Positions 17,960 through 27,295 of a stretch of DNA of 64,000 nt are shown piece after piece. A model generated the notes under the pieces. That model made no database searches. It had not been told where the DNA came from and saw nothing but the letters and a program-made list of their open reading frames with translations. Within the stretch, counting starts at the first letter, position 1, and each line of letters starts with the position of its first letter. Position numbers and translations under genes: made by a program. This DNA is from Streptomyces lasiicapitis (GTDB lineage: Bacteria > Actinomycetota > Actinomycetes > Streptomycetales > Streptomycetaceae). The stretch covers positions 62,001-126,000 of the forward strand of contig NZ_BMNG01000005.1 in the NCBI RefSeq assembly GCF_014646335.1, read 5' to 3'.

Positions 17960-18769
17960 GTGTACCGGTTCCTGCTGACCCCCCGCTGGTGGGGGATCAA
18001 CGTCTTCGTCGCGCTGTCGATCCCCGTATGCCTCTTCATGGGCTCCTGGCAACTCAGCCGCTTCGAGGACCGGGTCCAGGACCACGAGGACGCCAAGCGC
18101 CAGGCCACCACGTCCACGGACAGGGCCCGCCCCCTCACGTCCCTGCTCCCGGTGGACAAGAAGACCTCGGGCGAGAAGGCGACGGCAACGGGCAGCTGGG
18201 GCAAGCAACTGCTCGTACCGGACAGGGAGTTGGACGAGAAGTCCGGCTACTACGTGCTGACGATGCTGGACACGGCGGACGGCAAGGCGCTGCCGGTCGT
18301 AAGGGGATGGCTGCCGGGCTCGGCCGACAAGAACAAGGCGCCCGCACCGCCGAAGGGCGAGGTCACCGTGACGGGCACGCTGCAGGCGTCGGAGAGCCTC
18401 AGCTCCCAGGGCGTGACGAAGGCGGGCGGCCTCCCGTCCGGCCAGGTGGGCATGATCAGCGCGGCGTCGCTGGTGAACCTGGTCCCGGACGACGTGTACG
18501 ACGCGTGGGTCACGCTGGACCGGGGCGGCAAGAGCGCGGCGGGCCTGAAGCCGGTCCCGGCGTCCGCGCCGGAGGACAGCGGCCTGGACATGAAGGCGTT
18601 CCAGAACCTGGGCTACACCGGCGAGTGGTTCGTCTTCGCGGGTTTCGTCCTGTTCATGTGGTTCCGCCTGTTCCGCCGGGAGCGGGAGTTCGCCCGGGAC
18701 GCGGAACTGGGCCTCGTACCGGAAGCAGCACCGGAACCCGTACCGAACGCGGTACCGGACACGAACTGA
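17960..18769 (+). CDS. SURF1 family protein (cytochrome oxidase biogenesis)
   Basis: 269 residues. An N-terminal helix (INVFVALSIPVCLFMGSWQLSRFEDR) with the SURF1-type G-x-WQL-x-R motif, a periplasmic domain with the VRGWLPG segment, and a C-terminal helix (WFVFAGFVLFMWFRLFRRE) give the usual two-helix topology. SURF1 proteins assist haem insertion into aa3-type cytochrome c oxidase. Start: GTG 17960 or the in-frame GTG 17951; no clear ribosome binding site. The charged tail contains an Ala/Pro/Glu repeat (EAAPEPVPNAVPDTN). Confidence 0.82.
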   Translation: MYRFLLTPRWWGINVFVALSIPVCLFMGSWQLSRFEDRVQDHEDAKRQATTSTDRARPLTSLLPVDKKTSGEKATATGSWGKQLLVPDRELDEKSGYYVLTMLDTADGKALPVVRGWLPGSADKNKAPAPPKGEVTVTGTLQASESLSSQGVTKAGGLPSGQVGMISAASLVNLVPDDVYDAWVTLDRGGKSAAGLKPVPASAPEDSGLDMKAFQNLGYTGEWFVFAGFVLFMWFRLFRREREFARDAELGLVPEAAPEPVPNAVPDTN

Positions 18770-18824
18770 GCCGAGCAGCCGAGCCGAGCGCCCCTGAGGG
18801 CCCCCGAGGGCCCAGCGGCACGCG

Positions 18825-20153
18825 CTACTGCGCCGCGAGGACCCCGGTCTTGTAGACCGTCCCGGAACACGCGTTGCTGACCGTCGTCCCCGTCGCGGGC
18901 GAGCCCGGCTCGGCCGTCAGGGACACCGCGACGCTGCCGTCGACCGTGCCGCCGTCCTCGCGCTCCAACTGGGTCGTCGTGCCGTCCGGAGCCCCGCTCT
19001 CGGAGCCTCCGCCGCCCGCGCCTCCGTCGGAGGGCGAGGGGTTGGGCGAGGGGTCGCCGCCGTCGGAGGGGCAGGACGCCGCGGGAACCCAGGCGAACCG
19101 CACTTCGTAGGACGCGCCGGGCTGGAGGACAAGCGAGCTGGACTCCTGCGCCGGGTCGGGCAGGCCGACCGCGGCGTCGCCCGCGGTGTGGTCGACGACG
19201 TTGACCTTCGTCGGGTCGGCCGCGCCCTGGGCCGCGGCGGCGACGGAGCCCGCGGAGGTGACGGTGCAGCTGCTGCCGGAGACGTTGGAGACGCGGAAGG
19301 TGCCGTAGACCTTCCCGTCGGCCTCGGCGGTGCCGGCCGAGGCCGTGGCGTTGCCGAGCTGGGAGGCGTCGCAGCTGGGCGAGGACGGGGCGGCCGTGTC
19401 CTCGGCGCCCGGGTCGGTCCCGCCGGTGGCGCCGGGCTTGTCGCGGTCCTTGCCCTTGCCCTCCTTGCCCTTGCCTTCCTTGCCCTTGCCGTCCTTCTTG
19501 TCCTTCTCGCCCTTGGACTTGTCGTCCTTGGTGTCCTTGCCGGGCCGGTCGCGGTCCTTGCCCTGGCCGGTGGAGCCCTGGGTGGGCTGGTTGCTGCCGG
19601 CGCCCACGATGGAGGGCCGCGCGTCGGAGTCGCCGCCGGAACCGGCGACGTGCACGAGCGCGGGGATGGCGGTGCCGACGAGGAGCGCGGCGGCGGCCAT
19701 GCCGACGAGGGCCTGGCGCTTGCGGGCGCGGCGCGCGGGCACCGCGTGCCGCAGCTTGTCGAGTGCGGCGTCGCCCGGCTGGATCTCCTTGACGGCGCCC
19801 TGGAGCAGCCGCCGCAGCGCGCGTTCGTCGTCACCGAGCCCCTCGGGCTCGTCACCGTCGTCGCCGCCGCCACCGCCGCCACCGCCGCTGCCGAAGGGAC
19901 CGCCACCGCTGCCGCCCGAGCCGCTCCCGGTGCCGCCGTTGATCAAACCCAGTACGCCGAGTTCGCGGTCGGGGCGGTCCTGGCCGCCCGGCCCCTGCTT
20001 CACAGTTTCGTTCCCAGCGTCTTGCCCGCGGTCGCGCCCGGCGCCCCGCTCTTCGTTCACGTCCTGCGTCTCGTACGCATCCTGCTCTTCGTGTGTGTCC
20101 CGCTCCGCGGCGTCCCGCGCCGCAGCGAACACATCCCGCTGTTGGCGCGTCAT
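18825..20153 (-). CDS. Membrane protein paired with a SigE-type sigma factor (putative anti-sigma-like)
   Basis: 442 residues. The cytosolic N-terminal part is acidic then Gly/Ser-rich (about 73-98), followed by a helix ERALRRLLQGAVKEIQPGDAALDKLRHAVPARRARKRQ, one transmembrane segment (about 148-169), a Lys/Asp/Gly low-complexity spacer (198-240) and an extracytoplasmic domain of about 190 residues with three cysteines. Its ATG overlaps the sigma factor stop by 4 bp, so the two are translationally coupled. No HxxxCxxC zinc anti-sigma motif is seen; the anti-sigma role is inferred from context and topology. Confidence 0.72.
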   Translation of the reverse strand: MTRQQRDVFAAARDAAERDTHEEQDAYETQDVNEERGAGRDRGQDAGNETVKQGPGGQDRPDRELGVLGLINGGTGSGSGGSGGGPFGSGGGGGGGGDDGDEPEGLGDDERALRRLLQGAVKEIQPGDAALDKLRHAVPARRARKRQALVGMAAAALLVGTAIPALVHVAGSGGDSDARPSIVGAGSNQPTQGSTGQGKDRDRPGKDTKDDKSKGEKDKKDGKGKEGKGKEGKGKDRDKPGATGGTDPGAEDTAAPSSPSCDASQLGNATASAGTAEADGKVYGTFRVSNVSGSSCTVTSAGSVAAAAQGAADPTKVNVVDHTAGDAAVGLPDPAQESSSLVLQPGASYEVRFAWVPAASCPSDGGDPSPNPSPSDGGAGGGGSESGAPDGTTTQLEREDGGTVDGSVAVSLTAEPGSPATGTTVSNACSGTVYKTGVLAAQ

Positions 20154-20806
20154 GCCGGGGCCTCCATGGCGACCCGCAGGGCGGCTATGCCCCGCGAGCC
20201 GTACGCCTTGACCGAGCCGAGCGATATGCCGAGCGTCTCGGCCACCTGGGCCTCGGTCATGTCCGCGAAGTACCGCAGCACGAGGACCTCGCGCTGGCGG
20301 CGCTGCAGGCCGCGCATGGCCTTCATGAGTTCGTCGCGCTCCAGGAGGTCGTACGCGCCCTCCTCGGCGCTCGCCATGTCCGGCATCGGCTTGGTGAGGA
20401 GCTTCAGGCCGAGGATGCGGCGGCGCAGCGCGGACCGCGAGAGGTTCACGACGGTCTGGCGCAGATACGCGAGGGTCTTCTCGGGGTCGCGCACCCGCTT
20501 GCGCGCGGAGTGCACGCGGATGAACGCCTCCTGCACGACGTCCTCGCAGGAGGCCGTATCGTCCAGGAGCAGCGCCGCGAGGCCGAGCAGCGACCTGTAG
20601 TGGGCGCGGTAGGTCTCGGTGAGATGGTCGACGGTGGTGCCCGCGGTCACGCTCAACTCATCGCCCTCGCGCTGAGTCGGGATGCGGGCGGGCCGCGCTG
20701 CGGGCATGGGGGCGATCACCGGCATGCCGCCGGGTACGCGCGGGCGCCGAGGCGGTCGCAATGCCGCCGCGCCGCCTGCCGCTGTGAAGTCCAGTACCTC
20801 TGCCAC
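20150..20806 (-). CDS. SigE family (ECF-type) RNA polymerase sigma factor
   Basis: 218 residues with sigma region 2 at about 60-125 (YRAHYRSLLGLAALLLDD, CEDVVQEAFIRVH) and region 4 at about 155-212 (GLQRRQREVLVLRYFADMTEAQVAETLGISLGSVKAYGSRGIAAL). It directs core RNA polymerase to a specific promoter set. The first 50 residues are a proline/arginine-rich extension; GTG 20806 is taken because the extension reads smoothly, but ATG 20722 or GTG 20650 are possible starts. Coupled to the downstream membrane protein by an ATGA overlap. Confidence 0.86.
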   Translation of the reverse strand: MAEVLDFTAAGGAAALRPPRRPRVPGGMPVIAPMPAARPARIPTQREGDELSVTAGTTVDHLTETYRAHYRSLLGLAALLLDDTASCEDVVQEAFIRVHSARKRVRDPEKTLAYLRQTVVNLSRSALRRRILGLKLLTKPMPDMASAEEGAYDLLERDELMKAMRGLQRRQREVLVLRYFADMTEAQVAETLGISLGSVKAYGSRGIAALRVAMEAPA

Positions 20807-21144
20807 GCCTGTTTGACACGCTTCCCCCCGTCAGGGTTGTACGCGTCGGGTGTGGCGTATCGCATCGCCCGCCCGCCGCGGGTCGCGGGCGCCGTGGTCG
20901 TGGCGCGTGCGGCGGTCGCGGGAACGCCTCGCGACGATGCATCAAAAGCCCCCATGCGTACCGACTCTTCCCCTATGCCCCATGTTCTTTTCGCAGCGCT
21001 TCAGGCCGCCCACTGGAGGGCGACGGCGAAGACGCGCGCTGCGCCGCCGCGGTTGCAGCGCGCAGAAGCCGAATCTTCGAACGTGGAGACGCCCCAGTTC
21101 AAGCGGTCTGGACCATCAGATTGAACACAGAACTTACACAGTTC
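20807..21144. other. Intergenic region between asd and the sigma factor gene
   Basis: 338 bp without a convincing gene. The minus-strand leader of the sigma gene should lie here. An open frame from about 20955 overlaps the sigma gene start out of frame and has no recognisable domain. The stretch at 20935-21000 is unusually AT-rich for this genome and is the likeliest promoter position. Confidence 0.4.
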
Positions 21145-22203
21145 CTACGAGGAGTTCCGCTCCCCGGCCACCAGCTCCGCGATCTGCGCGGTGTTCAGGG
21201 CGGCGCCCTTGCGCAGATTGTCCCCGCAGACGAAGAGTTCGAGGGCCGTCGGGTCGTCCAGTGCGCGGCGCAGCCGGCCGACCCAGGTGGGGTCGGTGCC
21301 GGTGGCGTCGGCGGGAGTGGGGAACTCGCCGGCGGCGGGGTCGTCGAAGAGCACGACGCCGGGCGCGGTCGCCAGGATCTCGCGGGCGCGCGCGACGGTC
21401 ACCTCGTCCTCGAAGCGCGCGTGGACGGTCAGCGAGTGGGTGGTGACGACGGGCACCCGCACACAGGTGACGGCGACCTTCAGGTCGGGAAGTCCGAGGA
21501 TCTTCCGCGACTCGTCGTGGATCTTCATCTCCTCCGACGACCAGCCGTCCTCGCGCACGGACCCGACCCAGGGCACGACGTTCAGCGCGACGGGCTCGGG
21601 GAAGGGTCCGGTGTCGTCGCCGACGGCGCGGCGTACGTCGCCGGGCCTTGTGCCGAGGTCCGTGCCCGCGACCAGCTTGAGCTGGCGCCGCAGCGTGTCG
21701 ACGCCGTCCTGTCCGGCCCCGCTCACGGCCTGGTACGAGGAGACGATCAGCTCGCGCAGGCCGAACTCGGCGTGCAGGGCGCCGAGGGCCACGATCATCG
21801 ACAGGGTGGTGCAGTTGGGGTTGGCGACGATGCCGCGGGGGCGTACGCGCGCCGCGTGCGGGTTGACCTCGGGGACGACGAGCGGCACGTCCGGGTCCAT
21901 GCGGAAGGCGGCGGAGTTGTCGACCACGACGACGCCCTTGGAGGCGGCGATGGGCGCCCACTGGGCGGACACCTCGTCGGGCACGTCGAACATGGCGATG
22001 TCGACGCCGTCGAAGACGTCCTCGCTCAGCGCGAGCACTTCGAGGTCCTCACCGCGCACGGCCAGCTTGCGGCCGGCCGAGCGCGGTGAAGCGACGAGTC
22101 TGATCTCGCCCCAGATGTCGGCGTGCTGCGACAGGATCTGGAGCATCACCGTGCCGACGGCCCCGGTCGCTCCGACGACCGCGAGCGTCGGCTTGCGGTT
22201 CAT
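21145..22203 (-). CDS. asd: Aspartate-semialdehyde dehydrogenase
   Basis: 352 residues. It reduces aspartyl-4-phosphate to aspartate semialdehyde with NADPH, the second step to lysine, diaminopimelate, threonine and methionine. The NADP-binding loop VVGATGAVG is at 9-17, catalytic Cys131 is in ANPNCTTL, and VPVVTTHSL near residue 256 carries the acid/base His. Length fits the family. Its ATG overlaps the ask stop by 4 bp, so the pair is an operon with coupled translation. Confidence 0.96.
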   Translation of the reverse strand: MNRKPTLAVVGATGAVGTVMLQILSQHADIWGEIRLVASPRSAGRKLAVRGEDLEVLALSEDVFDGVDIAMFDVPDEVSAQWAPIAASKGVVVVDNSAAFRMDPDVPLVVPEVNPHAARVRPRGIVANPNCTTLSMIVALGALHAEFGLRELIVSSYQAVSGAGQDGVDTLRRQLKLVAGTDLGTRPGDVRRAVGDDTGPFPEPVALNVVPWVGSVREDGWSSEEMKIHDESRKILGLPDLKVAVTCVRVPVVTTHSLTVHARFEDEVTVARAREILATAPGVVLFDDPAAGEFPTPADATGTDPTWVGRLRRALDDPTALELFVCGDNLRKGAALNTAQIAELVAGERNSS

Positions 22204-23471
22204 CGGCCGGTGCCTCCATAGACCACGGCCTCGTCGGAGTCCGAGTCGAGCCCGAAGGCGGTGTGCACGGCGCGGACGGCCTCGTTCACGTCATCGGCTC
22301 GCGTGACGACCGAAATCCGAATCTCGGACGTGGAAATCAGCTCGATGTTCACACCAGCGTCGCTGAGCGCCTCGAAGAAGGTCGCCGTCACGCCCGGGTT
22401 GGTCTTCATCCCGGCCCCGACCAACGAGATCTTCGCGATTTGATCGTCGTACCGAAGGGAGTCGAACCCGACCCCGGCCTTGGTCTTCTCCAGGGCCTCG
22501 ATGGCCTTGGGACCTTCGGTCTTCGGCAGCGTGAAGGAGATGTCCGTCAGGCCCGTCGAAGCGGCGGACACGTTCTGTACGACCATGTCGATGTTGACCT
22601 GGGCGTCGGCGATGGCCCGGAAGATCGCGGCGGCCTCGCCCGGCTTGTCCGGGACGCCCACGACGGTGATCTTCGCCTCGGACGTGTCGTGCGCGACACC
22701 GGAGATGATGGCCTGCTCCACCTTGCGGTCCCCTTGCGGTTCGTTGCTGACCCACGTGCCCTGCAGCCCCGAGAACGAGGACCGCACGTGAATCGGGATG
22801 TTGTAACGACGGGCGTACTCCACGCACCGGTGGAGCAGCACCTTGGACCCGGAGCTGGCGAGCTCCAGCATGTCCTCGAAGCTGATCCACTCGATCTTGC
22901 GGGCCTTCTTCACCACACGAGGATCGGCGGTGAAAACGCCATCGACGTCCGTGTAGATCTCGCAGACTTCCGCGTCCAACGCGGCGGCGAGGGCCACGGC
23001 AGTGGTGTCGGAACCGCCACGCCCCAGCGTGGTGATGTTCTTGCCCTCCTGGCTGACGCCCTGGAACCCGGCGACGATGGCGATATTGCCCTCGTCGATC
23101 GAGGTCCTGATCCGCCCGGGGGTCACATCGATGATCCGCGCTTTGTTGTGGACCGAGTCGGTGATGACACCCGCCTGGCTGCCCGTGAACGACTGGGCCG
23201 CGTGGCCCAGGTTTTTGATCGCCATGGCAAGGAGGGCCATGGAGATCCGCTCTCCGGCGGTCAGCAGCATGTCGAATTCACGCCCGGCAGGAATCGGAGA
23301 TACCTGTCCGGCGAGATCGATCAACTCATCCGTCGTGTCACCCATGGCGGACACCACGACAACGACCTGATGGCCGTTCTTCTTGGCGTCCACGATCCTC
23401 TTGGCGACCCGCTTGATGCCCTCGGCATCGGCTACGGAGGAGCCTCCGTACTTCTGCACGACAAGGCCCAC
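22200..23471 (-). CDS. ask: Aspartate kinase (alpha subunit; beta subunit from an internal start)
   Basis: 423 residues. It phosphorylates aspartate, the committed step of the aspartate family. The kinase domain has KYGGSSV at residue 8, [17 protein letters not shown] and [13 protein letters not shown]; two ACT domains fill about 265-410 and normally mediate lysine plus threonine feedback inhibition. The start GTG has AGGAG 5 bases upstream. An in-frame GTG at codon 251 with its own ribosome binding site would make a 173-residue beta subunit, as in Corynebacterium. A 7-bp hairpin with a tetraloop (23499-23516) is in the leader. Confidence 0.96.
   Translation of the reverse strand: MGLVVQKYGGSSVADAEGIKRVAKRIVDAKKNGHQVVVVVSAMGDTTDELIDLAGQVSPIPAGREFDMLLTAGERISMALLAMAIKNLGHAAQSFTGSQAGVITDSVHNKARIIDVTPGRIRTSIDEGNIAIVAGFQGVSQEGKNITTLGRGGSDTTAVALAAALDAEVCEIYTDVDGVFTADPRVVKKARKIEWISFEDMLELASSGSKVLLHRCVEYARRYNIPIHVRSSFSGLQGTWVSNEPQGDRKVEQAIISGVAHDTSEAKITVVGVPDKPGEAAAIFRAIADAQVNIDMVVQNVSAASTGLTDISFTLPKTEGPKAIEALEKTKAGVGFDSLRYDDQIAKISLVGAGMKTNPGVTATFFEALSDAGVNIELISTSEIRISVVTRADDVNEAVRAVHTAFGLDSDSDEAVVYGGTGR
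22719..22735 (-). promoter_or_regulatory. Internal ribosome binding site and GTG start for the aspartate kinase beta subunit
   Basis: On the minus strand AAGGGGA (22735-22729) lies 7 bases before GTG 22721, in frame with ask. The product would begin [12 protein letters not shown] and contain just the regulatory ACT domains, matching alpha2beta2 aspartate kinases of actinobacteria. Confidence 0.65.
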
Positions 23472-23577
23472 GTGCGCTCCTCGCTCAGTTACGTTTCAGA
23501 CCGCACTGCTGCGGTCGGCTCAGTCTAACGAGCGGCCGAATTCCGCCCCGCGAGTATCAGATCGTGAGATGTCCCGC

Positions 23578-24150
23578 TCACGCCTTGATCAACACGGTGG
23601 CCCTTTGTCCTCCGGCCGCCCGGTGGACTGCCTGCCCGCTCCGGACGAGCGCACTCCGGAAAGTGGGGTGGCTCACACGATGCCTGGCCCCTGGGCCTTG
23701 TGCGGTACGGGGCGCCGAGGGCTCCGCCATCGGCGCCCGCTCCTGTTCCTGTTCCTGTTCGTGCTCCAGGGGCGTCACCCGGGCCAGGCCCGGCCTGTAG
23801 TCGTGCGTTACGTCGCGGCCGTGACGGGCCCGTACGAACTCCGCCCACCACTCCGGTGACCTGCGCTCCCGCGACCAGTACGTCCTGGTCACCCAGCGCA
23901 TCGAGTTGTCCTCGACGGTGAGGTGTTCCTTGACCCAGCGCAGGTGGCCGACGTCGGTGAGGCGGCCCATCGCGGCGCCGGTGGGGAGTGCGTCGATGAA
24001 TGCCGCGAGTTCGGCCTCGCGGGGGCCCAGGTGTGCGAAGTCGGCGTCCGCGTGCGGGGGTTCGTCACCCGCGGGGCGTTTGCCGTAACCCGTTTTGGCC
24101 ATCGGGTGGGACGGGGACGGCAGGGCAACACTAAGATTGGCGTAAGCCAC
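23578..24150 (-). CDS. Conserved hypothetical protein (SCO3616-like)
   Basis: Up to 190 residues; GTG 24150 or ATG 24102 could be the start. The central part (GRLTDVGHLRWVKEHLTVEDNSMRWVTRTYWSRE and EWWAEFVRARHGRDVTHDY) looks like a folded helical domain; the C-terminal third is low-complexity with a Glu/Gln run (EHEQEQEQER). No known motif, signal peptide or membrane segment. The position between ask and the recR cluster recalls S. coelicolor SCO3616 (from memory). Confidence 0.6.
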   Translation of the reverse strand: MAYANLSVALPSPSHPMAKTGYGKRPAGDEPPHADADFAHLGPREAELAAFIDALPTGAAMGRLTDVGHLRWVKEHLTVEDNSMRWVTRTYWSRERRSPEWWAEFVRARHGRDVTHDYRPGLARVTPLEHEQEQEQERAPMAEPSAPRTAQGPGARHRVSHPTFRSALVRSGQAVHRAAGGQRATVLIKA

Positions 24151-24515
24151 GATCGAGCCTCGACTTCGATCCGTAGGGCTAGGCCTCGGTACCGGTGTTG
24201 GCGCACCGGCCGGGGCCGCTTCTTTGCCGCGAACCTAGGGCGGCTTTACGTTCTGAAGCAAGCTGACTACGGAATGTCACCCGGGAGGGTGGCGCGCGGC
24301 CCAACTCCTGTAACTGGTTGGTTGGTTGGGTTCAACCCAACCAAACCCAATCCTTGGAGGAGCCCGGGTCCCGAAGCCCGGCTCCCGGGGCTCAAGCTCC
24401 GGGCCGACCTGCGGTGAACGCCCCCGCAAACCGGCCAAGTTGCCTAGATCATCTGGGCCTGGCGGCGCGCACGCGGGACGATGAGGCCCCAACGACGCCA
24501 ACACAGGGGGCACCC
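24151..24515. other. Leader region of the cold-shock gene
   Basis: 365 bp without a gene. It holds the 23-bp palindrome at 24322-24344 and probably the long 5' untranslated leader common for csp genes. Nothing else is recognised. Confidence 0.5.
24322..24344. promoter_or_regulatory. 23-bp perfect palindrome upstream of the cold-shock gene
   Basis: Two 11-bp arms (TTGGTTGGGTT and its complement) around a single C, about 170 bp before the csp start. It is preceded by an extra GGTTGGTT. It could be a DNA operator or, in RNA, a hairpin with a very tight loop. Confidence 0.55.
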
Positions 24516-24725
24516 GTGGCAAAGATCAAGGGCCAGGTCAAGTGGTTCAACGAGTCGAAGGGGTTCGGCTTCATCACCCCGGCCGACGGCAGCAAGGACG
24601 TCTTCGTCCACTTCTCCGCCATCCAGGGCAACGGCTTCAAGACACTGGCCGAGGGCCAGAACGTGGAGTTCGAGATCGAGGCCGGCCAGAAGGGTCCGAG
24701 CGCGGTCAACGTCACGGCGATCTAG
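24516..24725 (+). CDS. CspA-family cold-shock protein
   Basis: 69 residues, the full length of the family: a single OB-fold RNA/DNA chaperone with RNP1 KGFGFI (15-20) and RNP2 VFVHF (29-33). GTG 24516 has AGGGGG 5 bases upstream. It unwinds mRNA secondary structure; many Streptomyces copies are expressed constitutively. The stop overlaps the end of a minus-strand DUF397 remnant. Confidence 0.95.
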   Translation: MAKIKGQVKWFNESKGFGFITPADGSKDVFVHFSAIQGNGFKTLAEGQNVEFEIEAGQKGPSAVNVTAI

Positions 24726-24853
24726 CGGGCGGCACGCGCCGCGTACGCGAGGAAGGTGGCCCACGCCGTGGGCGGGACGGCCAGTTCGGGCCCGGCCCCG
24801 GCGGGGAGCTTCGAGTCGCGTATGTGGACGCCGAACGGTGCACTCAGGGCCAC
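24722..24853 (-). pseudogene. DUF397 domain fragment (C-terminal remnant)
   Basis: A minus-strand frame ending TAG at 24722-24724 reads, from a GTG at 24853, 43 codons containing GVHIRDSKLPAG, then a WATFLAYA-type ending. This is the second half of a DUF397 domain (VRDSK...W-x-x-F). The usual N-terminal WxKSSYS part is absent upstream, and so is the XRE regulator that normally precedes DUF397 genes. It overlaps the csp stop codon. I read it as a decayed copy. Confidence 0.55.
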
Positions 24854-24939
24854 GGGCGACCGATGAGTTTCGGGGTGGCGCTCGGTCAGAGACCATGACT
24901 GAAGCAGACACGAGATACCCCAGAAACCGAGGATCCGAG

Positions 24940-25512
24940 ATGCGCACCCTGATCAGCACCGCTTTCGTTTCGCTCGACGGCGTCGTCGAGGCCCCGGGCG
25001 GCGAGCCCGGTTACCGGAACTCCGGGTGGACCTTCAAGGACATCGACTTCGTGCCGGAGGCGTACGAGATCAAGGGCCGTGAGCAGGGCGAGGCCGCCGC
25101 GATGCTGCTCGGCCGGGTCAGCTACGAGGCGTTCAGCCCGGTGTGGCCCGGCATGGAGGAGTTCGCCCAGTACAAGGTGATGCCGAAGTACGTCGTCTCC
25201 ACCACCCTCGCCGAGGGCGACCTGGTGTCGGGCTGGGGCGAGACGACGATCCTGCGCTCACTCGACGACGTCGCCGCGCTGAAGAAGACCGAGGGCGGGC
25301 CGATCATCGTCCACGGCAGCGCGTCCCTGAACCAGTCCCTCTCCGACGCGGGCCTCATCGACCGCTACCACCTGCTCGTCTTCCCGCTCCTGCTCGGCGC
25401 GGGCAAGCGGCTCTTCAGCACCACGGACAAGGACACCCAGAAGCTGAAGCTCGTCGAGCACGAGACGTACTCCAACGGGCTGCAGAAGAACGTCTTCGAC
25501 GTCGTCCGTTAG
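24940..25512 (+). CDS. RibD C-terminal/dihydrofolate reductase-like protein
   Basis: 190 residues. The pattern STAFVSLDGVVEAPGG, LLGRVSYEAFSPVWPG, PIIVHGSASLNQSL and FPLLLGAGKRLF is that of the stand-alone RibD_C/DHFR-like NADPH reductases common in actinobacteria. Substrate unknown. ATG 24940 is chosen since the longer frame upstream has no family similarity. No operon partner. Confidence 0.85.
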   Translation: MRTLISTAFVSLDGVVEAPGGEPGYRNSGWTFKDIDFVPEAYEIKGREQGEAAAMLLGRVSYEAFSPVWPGMEEFAQYKVMPKYVVSTTLAEGDLVSGWGETTILRSLDDVAALKKTEGGPIIVHGSASLNQSLSDAGLIDRYHLLVFPLLLGAGKRLFSTTDKDTQKLKLVEHETYSNGLQKNVFDVVR

Positions 25513-25557
25513 TTCTGGTCCAGCTGGTGGCGGCTTCGTCCGTAGGTCAGGTCACTG

Positions 25558-26250
25558 CTACTTCGTCGGCCTGATTCCCAGTGGGGCCCCGAGCTCCTCC
25601 GCCATGACCTGGCCCGCCACCTCCGCGAGGGCGTCCTCCGAGAGGTCCTCGTCGGTGTCCAGGCCGTCGAGGTCTTCGAGGGGCTGGTTCAGGCGGACGT
25701 GGGCGACCAGGGACTGGAGGGCGCGCAGGGCGGCGGAGGCGGTGGAGCCCCAGTTGGAGAAGTAGGAGAACTGCCACCACCAGAGGGCTTCCGTGGTGCG
25801 GCCCTCGCTGTAGTGGGCGAGGCCGTGGCGGAGGTCGGTGACGACGTCCGCGAGGTCGTCGGAGATGCGGCAGGCGACGGGGGCCTTGCGCGGTTCGTAC
25901 GGGTCGAAGACCTCGGAGTAGACGTCGATGGGGTCCAGGAGGACGGCGAGGCTCTGGCGGAGGTCGTCGACGTCCGCCTCCGGGCCCAGGTCGGGCTCGT
26001 AGCGCTCGTCGGGGACGATGTCCTCGTGCGCGCCCAGGCGGCCGCCCGCGAGGAGGAGCTGGGAGACCTCCAGGAGGAGGAAGGGCACCGCCGAGTCCGG
26101 CTCGTCGCCCTTGGCCACCTCCGTCACGGCCACGATGAAGCTCTCGATCTGGTCCGAGATCTGGACCGCGAAGTCGTCGGGGTCCAGCGCCGCGGAGTGC
26201 AGCAGCTTGGGCTGGGGTGCCTCGGGCGACTTGGTCGTTGACTTAGACAT
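25558..26250 (-). CDS. DUF5063 domain-containing protein
   Basis: 230 residues, acidic, all-helical in appearance ([56 protein letters not shown]). This matches the actinobacterial DUF5063 family, conserved next to recR. Its start overlaps the recR stop by 8 bp, so it is translated from the recR mRNA. Role unknown; a link to recombination is inference from position only. Confidence 0.83.
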   Translation of the reverse strand: MSKSTTKSPEAPQPKLLHSAALDPDDFAVQISDQIESFIVAVTEVAKGDEPDSAVPFLLLEVSQLLLAGGRLGAHEDIVPDERYEPDLGPEADVDDLRQSLAVLLDPIDVYSEVFDPYEPRKAPVACRISDDLADVVTDLRHGLAHYSEGRTTEALWWWQFSYFSNWGSTASAALRALQSLVAHVRLNQPLEDLDGLDTDEDLSEDALAEVAGQVMAEELGAPLGIRPTK

Positions 26251-26842
26251 CTAGGAGTCGTCTCCCCTCGAAAGCGCGGCCCAGGGTGACCTCGTCCGCG
26301 TATTCCAGATCTCCCCCGACAGGGAGTCCGCTGGCCAGGCGGGTGACCTTCAGGCCCATGGGCTTGATCATGCGCGCGAGGTACGTCGCCGTCGCCTCGC
26401 CCTCCAGGTTCGGGTCGGTGGCCAGGATCAGCTCCGTGACCGTGCCGTCGGCGAGTCTGGCGAGGAGTTCTCGTATGCGCAGATCGTCGGGACCGACGCC
26501 CTCGATCGGGCTGATCGCTCCGCCCAGGACGTGATAGCGGCCGCGGAACTCCCGGGTCCGCTCGATCGCGACCACGTCCTTGGGCTCCTCGACCACGCAG
26601 ATCACCGACGGGTCGCGGCGCGGGTCGCGGCAGATGTTGCACAGCTCTTCCTGCGCGACGTTCCCGCAGGTCGCGCAGAAGCGGACCTTGTCCTTGACCT
26701 CGAGGAGGGCGTGCGCGAGGCGGCGTACGTCCGTGGGCTCGGTCTGAAGGATGTGGAAGGCGATCCGCTGCGCGCTCTTGGGACCGACGCCGGGCAGCCT
26801 GCCCAGTTCGTCGATGAGGTCCTGGACCACGCCTTCGTACAC
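26243..26842 (-). CDS. recR: Recombination mediator protein RecR
   Basis: 199 residues, full length. HhH motif [17 protein letters not shown] at 16-32, zinc finger Cys56, Cys59, Cys68 and Cys71, Toprim domain ([15 protein letters not shown]) at about 80-175, and a C-terminal Walker-like segment. RecR acts with RecO (and RecF) to load RecA on gapped DNA. It lies downstream of ybaB (111-bp gap) and upstream of the DUF5063 gene on the same strand. Confidence 0.97.
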   Translation of the reverse strand: MYEGVVQDLIDELGRLPGVGPKSAQRIAFHILQTEPTDVRRLAHALLEVKDKVRFCATCGNVAQEELCNICRDPRRDPSVICVVEEPKDVVAIERTREFRGRYHVLGGAISPIEGVGPDDLRIRELLARLADGTVTELILATDPNLEGEATATYLARMIKPMGLKVTRLASGLPVGGDLEYADEVTLGRAFEGRRLLDV

Positions 26843-26953
26843 GGAGTGCCTTCCTGCTCTTCGGTCTTCAGTCTTCGGGGCTCAGGGAGCTTTTGTACGT
26901 ACCGTAGTTGGCCGTCGGCTTACTTAGAAGGGAACCGCAGGCCGTAACGGCGG

Positions 26954-27295
26954 CTAGAACGGCAGGCCGGGGATGCCGCCGCCGCCCAGGCCCTGGGCGA
27001 GCGGGCCGAGCTTCTGCTGCTGGAGCGCCTGGGCGTTCTCGTTCGCCGCCTGCACCGCCGCGACCACCAGGTCCGCGAGGGTCTCGGTGTCTTCCGGGTC
27101 CACCGCCTTCGGGTCGATCACGAGGCCGCGCAGCTCGCCCGAGCCGGTGACCGTCGCCTTGACGAGGCCGCCGCCCGCCTGCCCTTCGACCTCCGTCCGC
27201 GCCAGCTCCTCCTGCGCCGCGGCGAGGTCCTGCTGCATCTTCTGGGCCTGCTGGAGCAGCTGCTGCATGTTGGGCTGGCCACCACCGGGGATCAC
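26954..27295 (-). CDS. YbaB/EbfC family nucleoid-associated protein
   Basis: 113 residues from GTG 27295, chosen because AGGAG lies 6 bases upstream and the family begins close to the helix [15 protein letters not shown]. The protein forms dimers that bind DNA. The family core [25 protein letters not shown] is intact; the C terminus ends in a Gly-rich [12 protein letters not shown] tail as in other streptomycetes. It is the first gene of the ybaB-recR-DUF5063 cluster. Confidence 0.92.
   Translation of the reverse strand: MIPGGGQPNMQQLLQQAQKMQQDLAAAQEELARTEVEGQAGGGLVKATVTGSGELRGLVIDPKAVDPEDTETLADLVVAAVQAANENAQALQQQKLGPLAQGLGGGGIPGLPF

Noticed and set aside
20716..20955. Open frame with KQAWQRYWTSQRQAARR overlapping the sigma factor start
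   Set aside because: Out of frame with the sigma gene, no recognisable domain and no good start; likely a GC-frame shadow.
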